A DNA stretch of 64,000 nt from positions 1 through 64,000 of the IMG/VR virus record IMGVR_UViG_3300005613_003484; one strand, 5' to 3'. A program made the position numbers and the translations under genes. This stretch comes from a virus. The notes below the pieces were generated by a model. That model searched no databases. It was not told where the DNA came from and worked only from the letters and a program-made list of their open reading frames with translations. Shown here one piece after another: positions 39,933 to 49,130 of the stretch. The stretch's first letter is position 1. Each line of letters opens with the position of its first letter.

Positions 39933-40315
39933 TTTGTTCCTCCAGTCTCAAGTTTTGATTTAATAAAGTCGATTTGTTCTTTGGTAAGAATTTTCAAAGC
40001 TTGGAGTGCTTTTTCATTACTATAGTTATAGTATGACTTGACACATTCAAGATCTTTGACTGCCTCTTTACGAAGCCAAGGAGAAAATCTTTTTCTCTTT
40101 CTCAGAATATTTATGTAAAAGTCATATTGCAACTTTTTATCTAAGGAGGATTTCATATTCATCTCATTAGCATACATGAGAGAATCTATCTCTCCAGATA
40201 AGCAACGATTGATGATATATGGAGAATACTGACGTATGCTTTCAGAATCTTCATCCATAATATTGTTTTTGGTTTGGTTGATAGAGTTCAACCAATCTTT
40301 CAATTCATACTTCAT
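39929..40315 (-). CDS. 62: Clamp loader small subunit (gp62)
   Basis: 128 residues. ELKDWLNSINQTKNNIMD, then YSPYIINRCLSGEIDSLMYA and RKRKRFSPWLRKEA are typical of gp62. It joins gp44 to load the gp45 clamp. It follows the DUF4338-like gene with an ATGA overlap. Confidence 0.88.
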   Translation of the reverse strand: MKYELKDWLNSINQTKNNIMDEDSESIRQYSPYIINRCLSGEIDSLMYANEMNMKSSLDKKLQYDFYINILRKRKRFSPWLRKEAVKDLECVKSYYNYSNEKALQALKILTKEQIDFIKSKLETGGTK

Positions 40316-41418
40316 CTTATAATTTGAATGTCGTCAGTTTCTGTCCAGAGTTCAATTCTATCACGGAATCTTCCTTCTGCTTTGAGTTTTTCGTAACGTT
40401 TACTTGCCTTCTTCTTCCACCATTTAATGATGTTTTCAAGTTCAAACTTCTCCCAATTTTGACCACGACGAAGTTGAGTTTGTTCTCCAGCAAGAACTTC
40501 ACGAACATTTTCATAACCATACTCAGAAGTATAAAATCTCTTCTTCTCAGTTAAAGAAAATGCCTTTGACATAACATCATTGAACTCATCAAGTTTTTCT
40601 TGATCTTGCAAACATTTTTTAATGATCGAAATCATTTTTGTTTGCCTCTTCATTTTCTTTGAAGATGCCTTGTTATCTGTCAGAGGATTCCCCCCATTCA
40701 AATAAGTGAAGCGATCATGAAGTTTATGAAACTGATCGTCATGAAGTAATGGAGTAAATTTACTCTCAGTCAATCCCCGAAATCTCATGAATGGTTTAAG
40801 ACCATCATACTGAGAACATGAAGTTGTGGATCCGTAGAGTGAAGTAGTTTCAAAGAGACAAATATCTTTTTCAAACTTTTTACTAATGAATTCTCTTGTA
40901 AAATGAGAACAACATAGCAATGAAAGAAGTTTTCCTCCGAGATAGTTGTACCCAAAAGGTTGAGTGGGAACAATTACAAATCCCATACATGCATGTTGAT
41001 TAAACAAGCGAAGATCGGGAGATTTTCCAATCCAATTATTTCTTGGTTTGGAATTGATTGTTGGAGATCCAATACGAATAAACCCAACAACTGTATTTGT
41101 TGTAGTCTCTTTTACAATCCACTTATGTTCTCTTCCAGGAATATTCTGCTCATTATTATGAGACGAGACGGCGGCAAGGAGACTTCGATAATACCTCTGA
41201 TCAAATCCGTCTTTACCTACAGGAAGAATGGTAAAATTCATTTCCTCTGGATGAATATCTGCATTAAAGATATCATCAGAAAATGATGAAACTGCAGACA
41301 TTTGATCCAAAACTTCTTTCTTTACATATCGAAGATAATCTTCAATGGTCTGAAGATTCTTGAAGTAGTTAATGAATTCATTTGCAGCCCATAAGGCATC
41401 ATCATTAGAGATATTCAT
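40312..41418 (-). CDS. DUF4338 (DruA-like) protein between gp44 and gp62
   Basis: 368 residues. The central part follows the DUF4338 pattern: VVGFIRIGSPTINSKPRNNW then IGKSPDLR; MGFVIVPTQPFGYNYLGGKL then LSLLCC; ICLFETTSLYGSTTSCSQYD, then KPFMRFRGLT. DUF4338 is best known from DruA of Druantia defence systems, where its activity is not settled. Here it lies inside the clamp-loader operon with ATGA overlaps on both sides, so a role in replication or DNA handling is more likely than defence. The C-terminus is basic. Confidence 0.65.
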   Translation of the reverse strand: MNISNDDALWAANEFINYFKNLQTIEDYLRYVKKEVLDQMSAVSSFSDDIFNADIHPEEMNFTILPVGKDGFDQRYYRSLLAAVSSHNNEQNIPGREHKWIVKETTTNTVVGFIRIGSPTINSKPRNNWIGKSPDLRLFNQHACMGFVIVPTQPFGYNYLGGKLLSLLCCSHFTREFISKKFEKDICLFETTSLYGSTTSCSQYDGLKPFMRFRGLTESKFTPLLHDDQFHKLHDRFTYLNGGNPLTDNKASSKKMKRQTKMISIIKKCLQDQEKLDEFNDVMSKAFSLTEKKRFYTSEYGYENVREVLAGEQTQLRRGQNWEKFELENIIKWWKKKASKRYEKLKAEGRFRDRIELWTETDDIQIIR

Positions 41419-42365
41419 TTGAAGTTACATTCAACCATAATTTCTGTAAGTGCTGCAAGAAGATTAATTTCCTGATCAGCAACAAATGCGATCTGATACT
41501 GATATTTAGCTATGATCAAAACTGCTGCAGCAATAGAAGGTCCCTCCAAGCGATCATAAAGAGCATCATAAACGTTCCGAAGAATCACACCAGGATCATT
41601 GTCAAGATTGTTTACAACCCATTTACGAACCTCTTTGAAGTTCTTTGCGGATAGAGAACGCATGAGATCTTCAATGTTGACATCAGAGAATGTCGCTAGA
41701 ATGCCACTATCAATCTTACCACTGACAGCATACTTTTGACACTCATTTAGAACACGTCTCCAATCTGGAAAGTGTTTGTTGATCAGTTGTGCAAGAACTT
41801 TTGGATCATATTCAACATTCTCTTTCTCAAGAATAGTCCTGAGACGGTTGAAGAAGTCTGCTGCAATTTTGGGTTTATCACTTTTGTTTGTTGTGAATTC
41901 AATAACTGCACATCGAGAGTGAAGTGGTTCGATGATTCGGTTTTTGAAGTTGCAGGTGAAGATGAATCGGCAGTTTTTATGAAACGTTTCAATATTTGCC
42001 CGTAAGAGGAGTTGTACGTCGTGGGTTGTATTATCTGCCTCATCAATGATGATGACTTTGTGTTTACCATTTGCTTGAAGTGATGCGGTCGAAGCAAAGT
42101 TTTTTGCCTGGTTCCGTACCGTGTCCAAAAATCGTCCTTCATCAGATCCATTAATGACATAACAATCTACTCCTAACTCATTACATAATGCTTTTGCCAC
42201 CGTCGTCTTCCCACATCCTGCAGGTCCTGCAAGAAGTAAATTTGGAATCTCACCACTATTCAGAAAATTTTGAAATGTTTTTTTTGTGTCTTCAGGAAGA
42301 ATACAATCTTCAATTGTTTGAGGACGATACTTTTCAACCCAAAGAAACTCATTGTGATAATTCAT
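41415..42365 (-). CDS. 44: Clamp loader large subunit (gp44)
   Basis: 316 residues of the AAA+ clamp-loader family. Opening motif WVEKYRPQTIEDCILPED, Walker A LLLAGPAGCGKTTVAKAL, Walker B VIIIDEADNTTHD, sensor 1 FIFTCNFKNRI and arginine finger in LHSRCAVIEF. The start at 42365 overlaps the upstream oxygenase gene by 17 bases; an upstream in-frame ATG is less likely. Confidence 0.95.
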   Translation of the reverse strand: MNYHNEFLWVEKYRPQTIEDCILPEDTKKTFQNFLNSGEIPNLLLAGPAGCGKTTVAKALCNELGVDCYVINGSDEGRFLDTVRNQAKNFASTASLQANGKHKVIIIDEADNTTHDVQLLLRANIETFHKNCRFIFTCNFKNRIIEPLHSRCAVIEFTTNKSDKPKIAADFFNRLRTILEKENVEYDPKVLAQLINKHFPDWRRVLNECQKYAVSGKIDSGILATFSDVNIEDLMRSLSAKNFKEVRKWVVNNLDNDPGVILRNVYDALYDRLEGPSIAAAVLIIAKYQYQIAFVADQEINLLAALTEIMVECNFK

Positions 42366-42918
42366 TTTCAATTCGTTCAACATCAAGACAAAGGTTAAAA
42401 TTTAAATTGGAGCTAATAATAGTCTTTCTGGTATCATATAAGACTTTTGGAGATCTATGTGGAATATATGAATCAAATATAATTATATCACCTTCTTGAA
42501 CATCTGGACGAAATGTTTTTTTCGTCCTTATATCAAAAAATTCTGTCGCCAAAGAAGAATCTTCCAACTCGACATAATAAACATATGAGATAGATGCAAA
42601 TGGATGTACGTGCCAAACATGAGCATCATTTTTTATGTACTGCTGAAACCAATAATTATCAATTTTTATTGATGGAGTGTAATAATAATCAAGAATAAAA
42701 TCATAAAAATCCCTTGCATTTTCCTCAAAAAAGGAAAAATATTTTTCTATTTGACGTGAAGATTTTTCCATTTGTGTGAAATAATCAGTTTTATAAACTG
42801 AACTTTCATCATCGCCAGGAAGAATTCCACCACCATTAAAATTATCAATTTCATTGAGAACAAAATCTTTAATTTTTTGATGATTCTTTAGAGTATATTT
42901 TATAAGTCGATCTTTCAT
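42349..42918 (-). CDS. 2OG-Fe(II) oxygenase-like protein
   Basis: 189 residues. HVWHVHPFASISYVYYVEL resembles the metal-binding start of the barrel, and SYIPHRSPKVLYDTRKTIIS supplies the distal His and the Arg that binds 2-oxoglutarate. T4-like cyanophages carry many such genes with unknown substrates. The start at 42918 is two bases after the previous stop. Confidence 0.7.
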   Translation of the reverse strand: MKDRLIKYTLKNHQKIKDFVLNEIDNFNGGGILPGDDESSVYKTDYFTQMEKSSRQIEKYFSFFEENARDFYDFILDYYYTPSIKIDNYWFQQYIKNDAHVWHVHPFASISYVYYVELEDSSLATEFFDIRTKKTFRPDVQEGDIIIFDSYIPHRSPKVLYDTRKTIISSNLNFNLCLDVERIENELSQ

Positions 42919-42920
42919 AA

Positions 42921-43433
42921 TCAAATCCATTCAGGTTTACGATTGGGAATGCGAAGATAATTGTCCTTCACCCAAGGTTTAGATGCAATATACATCTTGT
43001 ATGCATCAAATGTCGAAATACTATTGTCAAGTTTAAATTCATCTGGCATAGCTCTAGCAAACGGAGTATGGTCAGAATAATTTACATTTGGAAAAATTTC
43101 ATTTGCAACCATGAGAGTATTATAGCATGTATGTTTTTTATCATACCTTTCAAAATATTCTTGACACAGTGCAAATCCATGAACGATTAACCATCTAGCA
43201 TTCTCAATTGTTTGATTTGCCCAAATCGTGCATGGATGATTGCGAAAAGCACCCTTCTCAGTGGCATAGGGAGTACCGTCTGCCTTGGGAAGAGTGCCGT
43301 ATCCATGTCCCCACTTGTCTGATGCCACGATAGAAAGCATTTGACAGGTCTCTAAGGGCATCTTGACGATGTGTTTGTCTGGAAGCACTCGGGCGCTCTT
43401 AGCGGGGTTTGGGCTAGTCACAAAGATGTTCAT
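42921..43433 (-). CDS. Conserved phage protein, function uncertain
   Basis: 170 residues. MNIFVTSPNPAKSARVLPDK, then HIVKMPLETCQMLS and HPCTIWANQTIENARWLIVH are typical of a widespread phage family sometimes annotated as a pyrimidine-dimer glycosylase. It bears no clear similarity to T4 DenV, so the repair role is not supported here. A stem-loop separates it from gp45. Confidence 0.7.
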   Translation of the reverse strand: MNIFVTSPNPAKSARVLPDKHIVKMPLETCQMLSIVASDKWGHGYGTLPKADGTPYATEKGAFRNHPCTIWANQTIENARWLIVHGFALCQEYFERYDKKHTCYNTLMVANEIFPNVNYSDHTPFARAMPDEFKLDNSISTFDAYKMYIASKPWVKDNYLRIPNRKPEWI

Positions 43434-43434
43434 G

Positions 43435-43452
43435 GTGAAGCGGTTGCTTCAC
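43435..43452 (-). promoter_or_regulatory. Hairpin between gp45 and the next gene
   Basis: Perfect stem GTGAAGC-AACC-GCTTCAC with the gp45 stop codon in its first arm, ending one base before the next ATG. It may modulate coupling of translation. Confidence 0.5.
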
Positions 43453-44123
43453 TCATTATACACAGAGTCTGGTTCCAGTGCAATGAAATATGTGAGGGGA
43501 TGTGATTCCAGTGCATTTGTAAATTGAGCCAAACACTGTCGGGAGATCACTACATCATAGTTTCCAGGAAGAATCTTGATGTTCTCGACTTTAAAGTTGA
43601 ACGTAAACTCCTTATCGGTCTCACCAACAATAATTGAATGATCATTTGATGTATCGTTCTTTTTATCACGAACAGCAAGACGAATCACACCAGCACCACC
43701 GATGACAGATAGATCAGGAAGATCCAGAGTATTTGCTGCTTGAAGCAATTGACTCAAATGGCTTGGTGTAATTCCAAATGAAACATCTTTACTTGGAAGA
43801 ACTAGCGGTTTTTCTGGAGGGGAAACGATTACATTAGGATCGGCAAAGAAATATCGGGAACGATTTTTACCTTCTCTGATAGTGACGTAGTTATCTTCAC
43901 TAAAGTCAAGTTCAGGATCATTATAGATCCGAAGAACTTTTAGAAACTGAGGAAGATCATAGATTGCAAAGTCCTTCTCAAATTCTTCCTTAACTTCCGC
44001 TTCAGCAAGAATGTTTTTCATTACTGAAATTGTGCGGAGTTTCTTTCCCTTATGAATCAGAATGGACTGATTGATTTCAGAAAAGTTATTCAGAGTAGCA
44101 ATGGTTTGCTTAGAAAGTTTCAT
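43449..44123 (-). CDS. 45: Sliding clamp (gp45)
   Basis: 224 residues, the usual size for gp45. MKLSKQTIATLNNFSEINQS and the following beta-alpha repeats match cyanophage and T4 clamps. It forms the ring that holds gp43 on DNA and activates late transcription together with gp55. Confidence 0.93.
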   Translation of the reverse strand: MKLSKQTIATLNNFSEINQSILIHKGKKLRTISVMKNILAEAEVKEEFEKDFAIYDLPQFLKVLRIYNDPELDFSEDNYVTIREGKNRSRYFFADPNVIVSPPEKPLVLPSKDVSFGITPSHLSQLLQAANTLDLPDLSVIGGAGVIRLAVRDKKNDTSNDHSIIVGETDKEFTFNFKVENIKILPGNYDVVISRQCLAQFTNALESHPLTYFIALEPDSVYNE

Positions 44124-44622
44124 AATGATCAGTAGGTTTTGTGTGAAGACCAGAGAAGTGGTACAGAAGAATACAATAATGGATTGCTTTCAAAATGTCA
44201 AGTTTTGATTTACCATTTTTCTTACCAAAACGAGACAGGTATTTGATTGCATTGGAACGACAGAATGGTTCTGCATCACCAATACTTTCAATCAAGTCAA
44301 GAGTTTGAGTCTTAGATTCTTGAGAAGTATAATGAGAATTATATGTTCCAGAAATATAATCTTGAATTTCTTTTACTGTCAGATCTTCACTATATTTCCA
44401 GTGACCATTATTGTTTTCCATTTTACTCAGTGTGAACTTCAATTCACCATTATCTTGTTTTTCTTTTTCAATGTTAATCATTTCATTAGTCCATCCATCA
44501 TTATATGCAGAGGTATATCTCTGATATGTGTCTTTAGCTAATTTATCCAGAGGATCATCATTCATAATACGTTCTTCATCCATTTTTAATTCTTCGTAAA
44601 GTAAACTCCATGAATTAGTCAT
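44110..44622 (-). CDS. DUF3310 domain protein
   Basis: 170 residues from the ATG at 44622, overlapping pebS by eight bases. The C-terminal region RSNAIKYLSRFGKKNGKSKL then DILKAIHYCILLYHF is the DUF3310 signature found in many phages, often annotated as nucleotide kinase without proof. The N-terminal part is a charged helix. Confidence 0.75.
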   Translation of the reverse strand: MTNSWSLLYEELKMDEERIMNDDPLDKLAKDTYQRYTSAYNDGWTNEMINIEKEKQDNGELKFTLSKMENNNGHWKYSEDLTVKEIQDYISGTYNSHYTSQESKTQTLDLIESIGDAEPFCRSNAIKYLSRFGKKNGKSKLDILKAIHYCILLYHFSGLHTKPTDHYETF

Positions 44623-45241
44623 AACAGAAAAGGAAATCATTAACTAATGATTCTGCTCGTTCTTTACCAAATTTACTGGAAAGATATCCAGCAACAGGAT
44701 CAAGTGCTTTCATATATTTGTCAAAATCCCCATAAGTAGATTCGGCAGCAAAACCATTTGGCCTTGAAGATTCTAACATATTTTTGTAGATAGTCAAGTA
44801 CTTTTTGAACATTTCAAGATGATCATTTACATCAGAAGATGTACACTTTGCAATGTATATGTTTTCTGAGAAATGATTTCCAGGTTCAAAAAATCTAAAT
44901 GATCCATCTGCCTTTGGAAGATCTGGATGGGAGAATAGATAATTTTCTACTGGATGTTGGAAATCAAATACAACAATAACTTTTTTCTCAAAGAATCCCA
45001 TCAGGTCCATACCAAAACAGGGAAGGTTGGATCCGGTTTTAGGATAAATGATGTTGTTGTAAATACAAGATTTTTTATCCCATATTTCAACCTCTCTCGA
45101 CTTAATAATATACTCATTTGTATAAATTTTAGCAGTTAATTCATTACCTTTTGTAGACCATTCAGCCCAGGTGTCAGATAATTCAAGATCGGGGAAAGTT
45201 TCAAATAAAACTTTTTTGTAGTCTTTCCATAAATCATTCAT
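44615..45241 (-). CDS. pebS: Phycoerythrobilin synthase-like bilin reductase
   Basis: 208 residues of the ferredoxin-dependent bilin reductase family. IIYPKTGSNLPCFGMDLM, VIVVFDFQHPVENYLFS and DKYMKALDPVAGYLSSKF match phage PebS closely, with the two catalytic Asp at 79 and 181. PebS reduces biliverdin to phycoerythrobilin in two steps, a job that needs two host enzymes. It is a little shorter than P-SSM2 PebS at the N-terminus. No heme oxygenase or ferredoxin gene is seen in this window. Confidence 0.88.
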   Translation of the reverse strand: MNDLWKDYKKVLFETFPDLELSDTWAEWSTKGNELTAKIYTNEYIIKSREVEIWDKKSCIYNNIIYPKTGSNLPCFGMDLMGFFEKKVIVVFDFQHPVENYLFSHPDLPKADGSFRFFEPGNHFSENIYIAKCTSSDVNDHLEMFKKYLTIYKNMLESSRPNGFAAESTYGDFDKYMKALDPVAGYLSSKFGKERAESLVNDFLFCYD

Positions 45242-45786
45242 AATTCTTCAAATAAAAATGCAAGTGTTTTTCTTTCTTTATTACAAAATCGGTTTGGTGC
45301 TGATCCCTTGTGTTCCATCATAGCATTAAAAAGAACTCCGCAGTTTGGAAGAAATGGCAAACCCAAATATTCACCAGGACTAGTTTCAACTGTCAATTCA
45401 CCCCCCCAGGATAAGTCCCATTCATAATCCATAAAAACAACAAATGACCAATATTCAATTTGAAAGTCGTCAGGGTGAAAATTAGACTCCTGCCCAAAAA
45501 ACTGAATATTAGTGTTGATTCGGATTAATTGCAACTCCCTTTCAAGAATTTTTTTGCAATGGTATTTTGCAATTATTGATGCATCCATGAACCTTAAATT
45601 TTCTCCAATATCTGGACCAACATTGCAAAATAGTTCCCCAAATAAGGGGGAACTATTTTTTTCTCTTTTTTCAAAAATCCACGAATTGTTGATAGAATTA
45701 AATTCATCTAAGATTAAGTTATAATAGTCCAGTTTAAAAATGTTCTTTACGTAAAAAACATTTTTAGATTTTTTCTCCCATTCCAT
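45238..45786 (-). CDS. 2OG-Fe(II) oxygenase
   Basis: 182 residues. Metal ligands His104 and Asp106 (NFHPDDFQIEYW), distal His159 (MMEHKGSAPN) and the cosubstrate Arg172 (ERKTLAFLFEE) give the complete H-x-D...H...R set. DLSWGGELTVET is also typical. Substrate unknown. It overlaps cobS at the start and pebS at the end. Confidence 0.82.
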   Translation of the reverse strand: MEWEKKSKNVFYVKNIFKLDYYNLILDEFNSINNSWIFEKREKNSSPLFGELFCNVGPDIGENLRFMDASIIAKYHCKKILERELQLIRINTNIQFFGQESNFHPDDFQIEYWSFVVFMDYEWDLSWGGELTVETSPGEYLGLPFLPNCGVLFNAMMEHKGSAPNRFCNKERKTLAFLFEEL

Positions 45787-46861
45787 CTTTTACCTCAAGA
45801 GTAAAGTCAACATCCACTTTGTCATAGAGTTCAAGGAAAGATTGCTTTGTTTCATCATCGAAACGATTCACACAGACTTGAATCGCCTTTGCCTTATCTT
45901 GAAAGATGCTATATGCACGGATAATGTGAACAAGACGACGAGTGCTGATGATTTCTTCGATACCACCATCATAGAAGGTTTTACGAATAATGTCACCCCA
46001 ATCTACAAGACGCTTGCAGAAATCACGATCTTCCACACCAAGATCCAGAGCGATACCTTCTAGGATCTTCTGCTCAGTTGCAGGAGTTGGATAAGACTGC
46101 TCAAAGGTCACAGGAAAACGTTCTAGGAATGCTTCATTGAGCACGTTAGTTCCAATAAACCGGCCGTCGTCCGAACCTTTGCCTTTAGTATTGGCGGTTG
46201 CGATGACATTGAATCCATCTGTTGGTTGAACAAACTTTCCAATCTTTTTAAGGAATACTCCTTTCCCTTCCAGGATAGATTGGAGACAGAGAATTTTGTT
46301 ACTGGCAAGGTCAATCTCGTCAAGGAGCAAAATAGCTCCTCGCTGGAGTGCTTCAATGACTGGGCCATTGTGCCAGACGGTATCACCATCGATAAGACGG
46401 AAACCGCCAATAAGATCATCTTCATCAGTTTCAATCGTAATGTTTACACGAATCAGTTCCCGACCCAGTTGAGCACATGCTTGCTCAACACTGAACGTTT
46501 TACCATTACCCGAAAGACCCGTAATGAACGTAGGATAAAAGAGACGGGACTGAATAATTTTCTTAACATCATTGAAGTTACCAAACTTGACGAAAGTATC
46601 ATCTTTTTCAGGAATAAGATTCTGTTCTACTGCAGGAATTGCTGCTGGTGCTTTGTAGGAACGCTCAATTTCTTCAACTTTTTCTTCATTCACATCAAGA
46701 TTCCAACGACCACGGGAGACTTTGTATTTAGAAATTTTTTGAGTGACGGTGCAATAGTTTGAATCATTCATTGCACACCATGCACGAACATCACCAGAAG
46801 TGATATTGTTGCCATAAAGATTACGAAGAGAGGAGAGGATGAAGTCAGAAGAAAGAGTCAT
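45764..46861 (-). CDS. cobS: CobS-like MoxR-type AAA+ ATPase
   Basis: 365 residues from the ATG at 46861. Walker A TFITGLSGNGKTFSVEQA, Walker B ILLLDEIDLASNKIL, sensor 1 FNVIATANTKGKGSD. In bacteria CobS is the ATPase of aerobic cobaltochelatase. In cyanophages it is a core gene whose real role is debated. The partner with a VWA domain is the next gene upstream (46944-49115). Confidence 0.9.
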   Translation of the reverse strand: MTLSSDFILSSLRNLYGNNITSGDVRAWCAMNDSNYCTVTQKISKYKVSRGRWNLDVNEEKVEEIERSYKAPAAIPAVEQNLIPEKDDTFVKFGNFNDVKKIIQSRLFYPTFITGLSGNGKTFSVEQACAQLGRELIRVNITIETDEDDLIGGFRLIDGDTVWHNGPVIEALQRGAILLLDEIDLASNKILCLQSILEGKGVFLKKIGKFVQPTDGFNVIATANTKGKGSDDGRFIGTNVLNEAFLERFPVTFEQSYPTPATEQKILEGIALDLGVEDRDFCKRLVDWGDIIRKTFYDGGIEEIISTRRLVHIIRAYSIFQDKAKAIQVCVNRFDDETKQSFLELYDKVDVDFTLEVKDGMGEKI

Positions 46862-46899
46862 GATGTAATTTGTTTGAACAATGTAAGTATAGAGCGGTT

Positions 46900-46918
46900 G
46901 GGGTGGGTTGACCACCCC
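46900..46918 (-). promoter_or_regulatory. Hairpin before cobS
   Basis: GGGGTGG-TCAAC-CCACCCC between the CobT-like stop and the cobS start. There is no T run; a TATACT box (46891-46886) follows but without a clear -35 box. Confidence 0.5.
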
Positions 46919-46943
46919 CTTGTGACAGTTTAAGGATTGACCC

Positions 46944-49115
46944 TCAGGCGATGAGGGAGACAAACTCTCCAAGAATTTTTTTGTTCATCTTCTTAGATGA
47001 AAGAGACTTTTTGAATGCATTACGAATTTGAATCTTCGTTGCACAATCTGCAACTTCAAACTCACTATCCTGAGAAAGTGCATTCGATGAGATGCCAAAG
47101 TATGCATCATATCCAGTTTCTTTTAAAGTAAAACTACGTGTTTTTTTCCAGATAGATTCCAACCTAGAACGTTCCTCTATTGAAGAGGTATGCATACGAA
47201 TGAAGGAGTGTGCATTGCGAGATTCAATAATCCGAATCCCAATAAAATTAGTTGATGGAAAACGATCTTGAAGATTATTCAGAAGAGTTTGAGTAAACTC
47301 ATGATAGTTATAACCAAATGAATATGTCTTTCCAGTTTTACGATCCCTCAAAAATGTTGTTTCTGGATTGATGGAACGTGCTCCAAGTCGAGTTTCATTT
47401 TCCCATTTCAAATTAATTTCAGAGTGACGATTTAGGTGATGAGCTTCACCATCAGTCAAGACTACACACTGAACTTTTTGAAGTTTGTTCTCTTTCTGAA
47501 ATTTTGGAATAATTTGATTCAAACAGATCAAAGATTCATTGAGAGGTGTTCCAGAAAGACTTGCACGGGATGGAGCATCATAACTAACACCATTTTTGTA
47601 TCCAAATACGAGTCTCCAAATGTTCTTCATGCAGTTTTCAAATTCTGAAGATTTGATTCGATTGCTCAGAAAATTTAAAAGACAAAAGTCTTGATCAACA
47701 ATCAATTGTCCATCTTTAGCTTCATAATGCTTTGGAGGATAGATTGGTTTGTTATTTTCATCATATGTTACGTTTTTCCAATTATTTGTAAAGGCATAAA
47801 CTTCAAATGGAATGTTAGTTTTTTTACAGAACCAAATGAGATTAAAGAGTTGTTTGATTGTGTCCTGCAGAACAGGTGCCATAGAACCAGACCAATCAAG
47901 AATAAAAATCAATCCATGATTTTTTCCATCAGAAAGAGTTGTCACTTTCTTGAATAGATCTTCATTGTACTTATAGGTATGTAATTTTGAACAATCCAAA
48001 ATTCCAGTTTTGGAAATGGATGCCCGAGCATATGAATCTGCAGACTTTTTACATTCAAACTCCTTCACCAAATAATTGACTTCTTTCTGTGCAGACTTTT
48101 TAAATTTTTGGTATTCAGAATCTGCATCTGAAAATAGAGCATAACACTTTCCACCATATACTTGTCTAAGTTCATCACTTGACCGCTGTTGTTGAGAAAA
48201 AGAATCATTAATATATTCATGGAATTCTTTATAATCAACTACTGCTGAATCTAGATTAATTTCAGGAATTTCAACATAGCAGTTTTCAGAACCATGCTTA
48301 TTAACTAGACTTTTGATTTTTTCTGACAGGGAAGAATCTGTACGAACTTCAGGTTCTTTCTCCTCACTCTCAGTCTTATTGACAGGAGTATCAACATCAC
48401 CTTCAGTCGTATCTTCTTGATTGTTAGAAGTCTCTTCAGATGGTTGAGATTCATCAACATCATTGTCAGAATTTTGAGGTTGAATCTCTTCATCTGAGGA
48501 AGCTCCCGAAGAGTTTGAACCCGTTTGTTCATGAGTATTTGGAAACTCAATCTTCTGCTGTTCGTTTTCTTGATTTTTGCAATATTTGTACAGTTCTTCT
48601 GCAGCAATGAGAACATCAGCAAAAGTACTACAATCTGAGATCATTTCAATAATCTCATCTTCCTCATCTGAAAAAAGAACATCAATGTAGTTACCAATTT
48701 TGAAATAAAGATTGGCACGATCAGCGAGATTAAAAGTTCTCAGATCTTCACCCTCAATGGAGAAGAAATCTTGATCTGAAAGTTCTTTATATCCTTTATA
48801 AAAGGTCTTGGAAAGACCAGGGTATTTACCCTTCATCAATTTCTCAATACGAGCATCTTCTACAATGTTTACGAATTGGTGTGGAATGGTTACATTCTCA
48901 GTCCAATCCTCATCGGGCGTATAAAGGGCATGGCCGACCTCATGGCCCACCAGAAGGTCGTAGACGGTGTTCGATGCCTTTTCCCACAAAGGAAGCGTCA
49001 GGACCCGTGTGTGGACGTTAAAGCAAGCGGTCTCAACGGACTTGTGCTCAACCACTAGATCCTCAGTGGCAAGGAGTTTGGCAAGTTGAGACTTGATTTC
49101 GTATTGAACTGCCAT
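46944..49115 (-). CDS. CobT-like protein: metallopeptidase motif plus VWA domain
   Basis: 723 residues. Near the N-terminus LLVGHEVGHALYTPDEDW has a full zinc motif His58-Glu-x-x-His62 with a likely third ligand in NIVEDARIEKLM (about 83-94). An acidic low-complexity stretch follows at about 190-260. The C-terminal third is a VWA domain with the MIDAS motif FILDWSGSMAP (Asp near 406). It pairs with the CobS-like ATPase as MoxR and VWA proteins do. Cobalt chelation is the family guess; the peptidase motif argues for another or additional job. Confidence 0.82.
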   Translation of the reverse strand: MAVQYEIKSQLAKLLATEDLVVEHKSVETACFNVHTRVLTLPLWEKASNTVYDLLVGHEVGHALYTPDEDWTENVTIPHQFVNIVEDARIEKLMKGKYPGLSKTFYKGYKELSDQDFFSIEGEDLRTFNLADRANLYFKIGNYIDVLFSDEEDEIIEMISDCSTFADVLIAAEELYKYCKNQENEQQKIEFPNTHEQTGSNSSGASSDEEIQPQNSDNDVDESQPSEETSNNQEDTTEGDVDTPVNKTESEEKEPEVRTDSSLSEKIKSLVNKHGSENCYVEIPEINLDSAVVDYKEFHEYINDSFSQQQRSSDELRQVYGGKCYALFSDADSEYQKFKKSAQKEVNYLVKEFECKKSADSYARASISKTGILDCSKLHTYKYNEDLFKKVTTLSDGKNHGLIFILDWSGSMAPVLQDTIKQLFNLIWFCKKTNIPFEVYAFTNNWKNVTYDENNKPIYPPKHYEAKDGQLIVDQDFCLLNFLSNRIKSSEFENCMKNIWRLVFGYKNGVSYDAPSRASLSGTPLNESLICLNQIIPKFQKENKLQKVQCVVLTDGEAHHLNRHSEINLKWENETRLGARSINPETTFLRDRKTGKTYSFGYNYHEFTQTLLNNLQDRFPSTNFIGIRIIESRNAHSFIRMHTSSIEERSRLESIWKKTRSFTLKETGYDAYFGISSNALSQDSEFEVADCATKIQIRNAFKKSLSSKKMNKKILGEFVSLIA

Positions 49116-49130
49116 GGGGGTGTTTGTCGA

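Noticed and set aside
42921-43433. Pyrimidine-dimer glycosylase (DenV)
   Set aside because: The sequence does not resemble T4 DenV; the label seems inherited from loose annotation.
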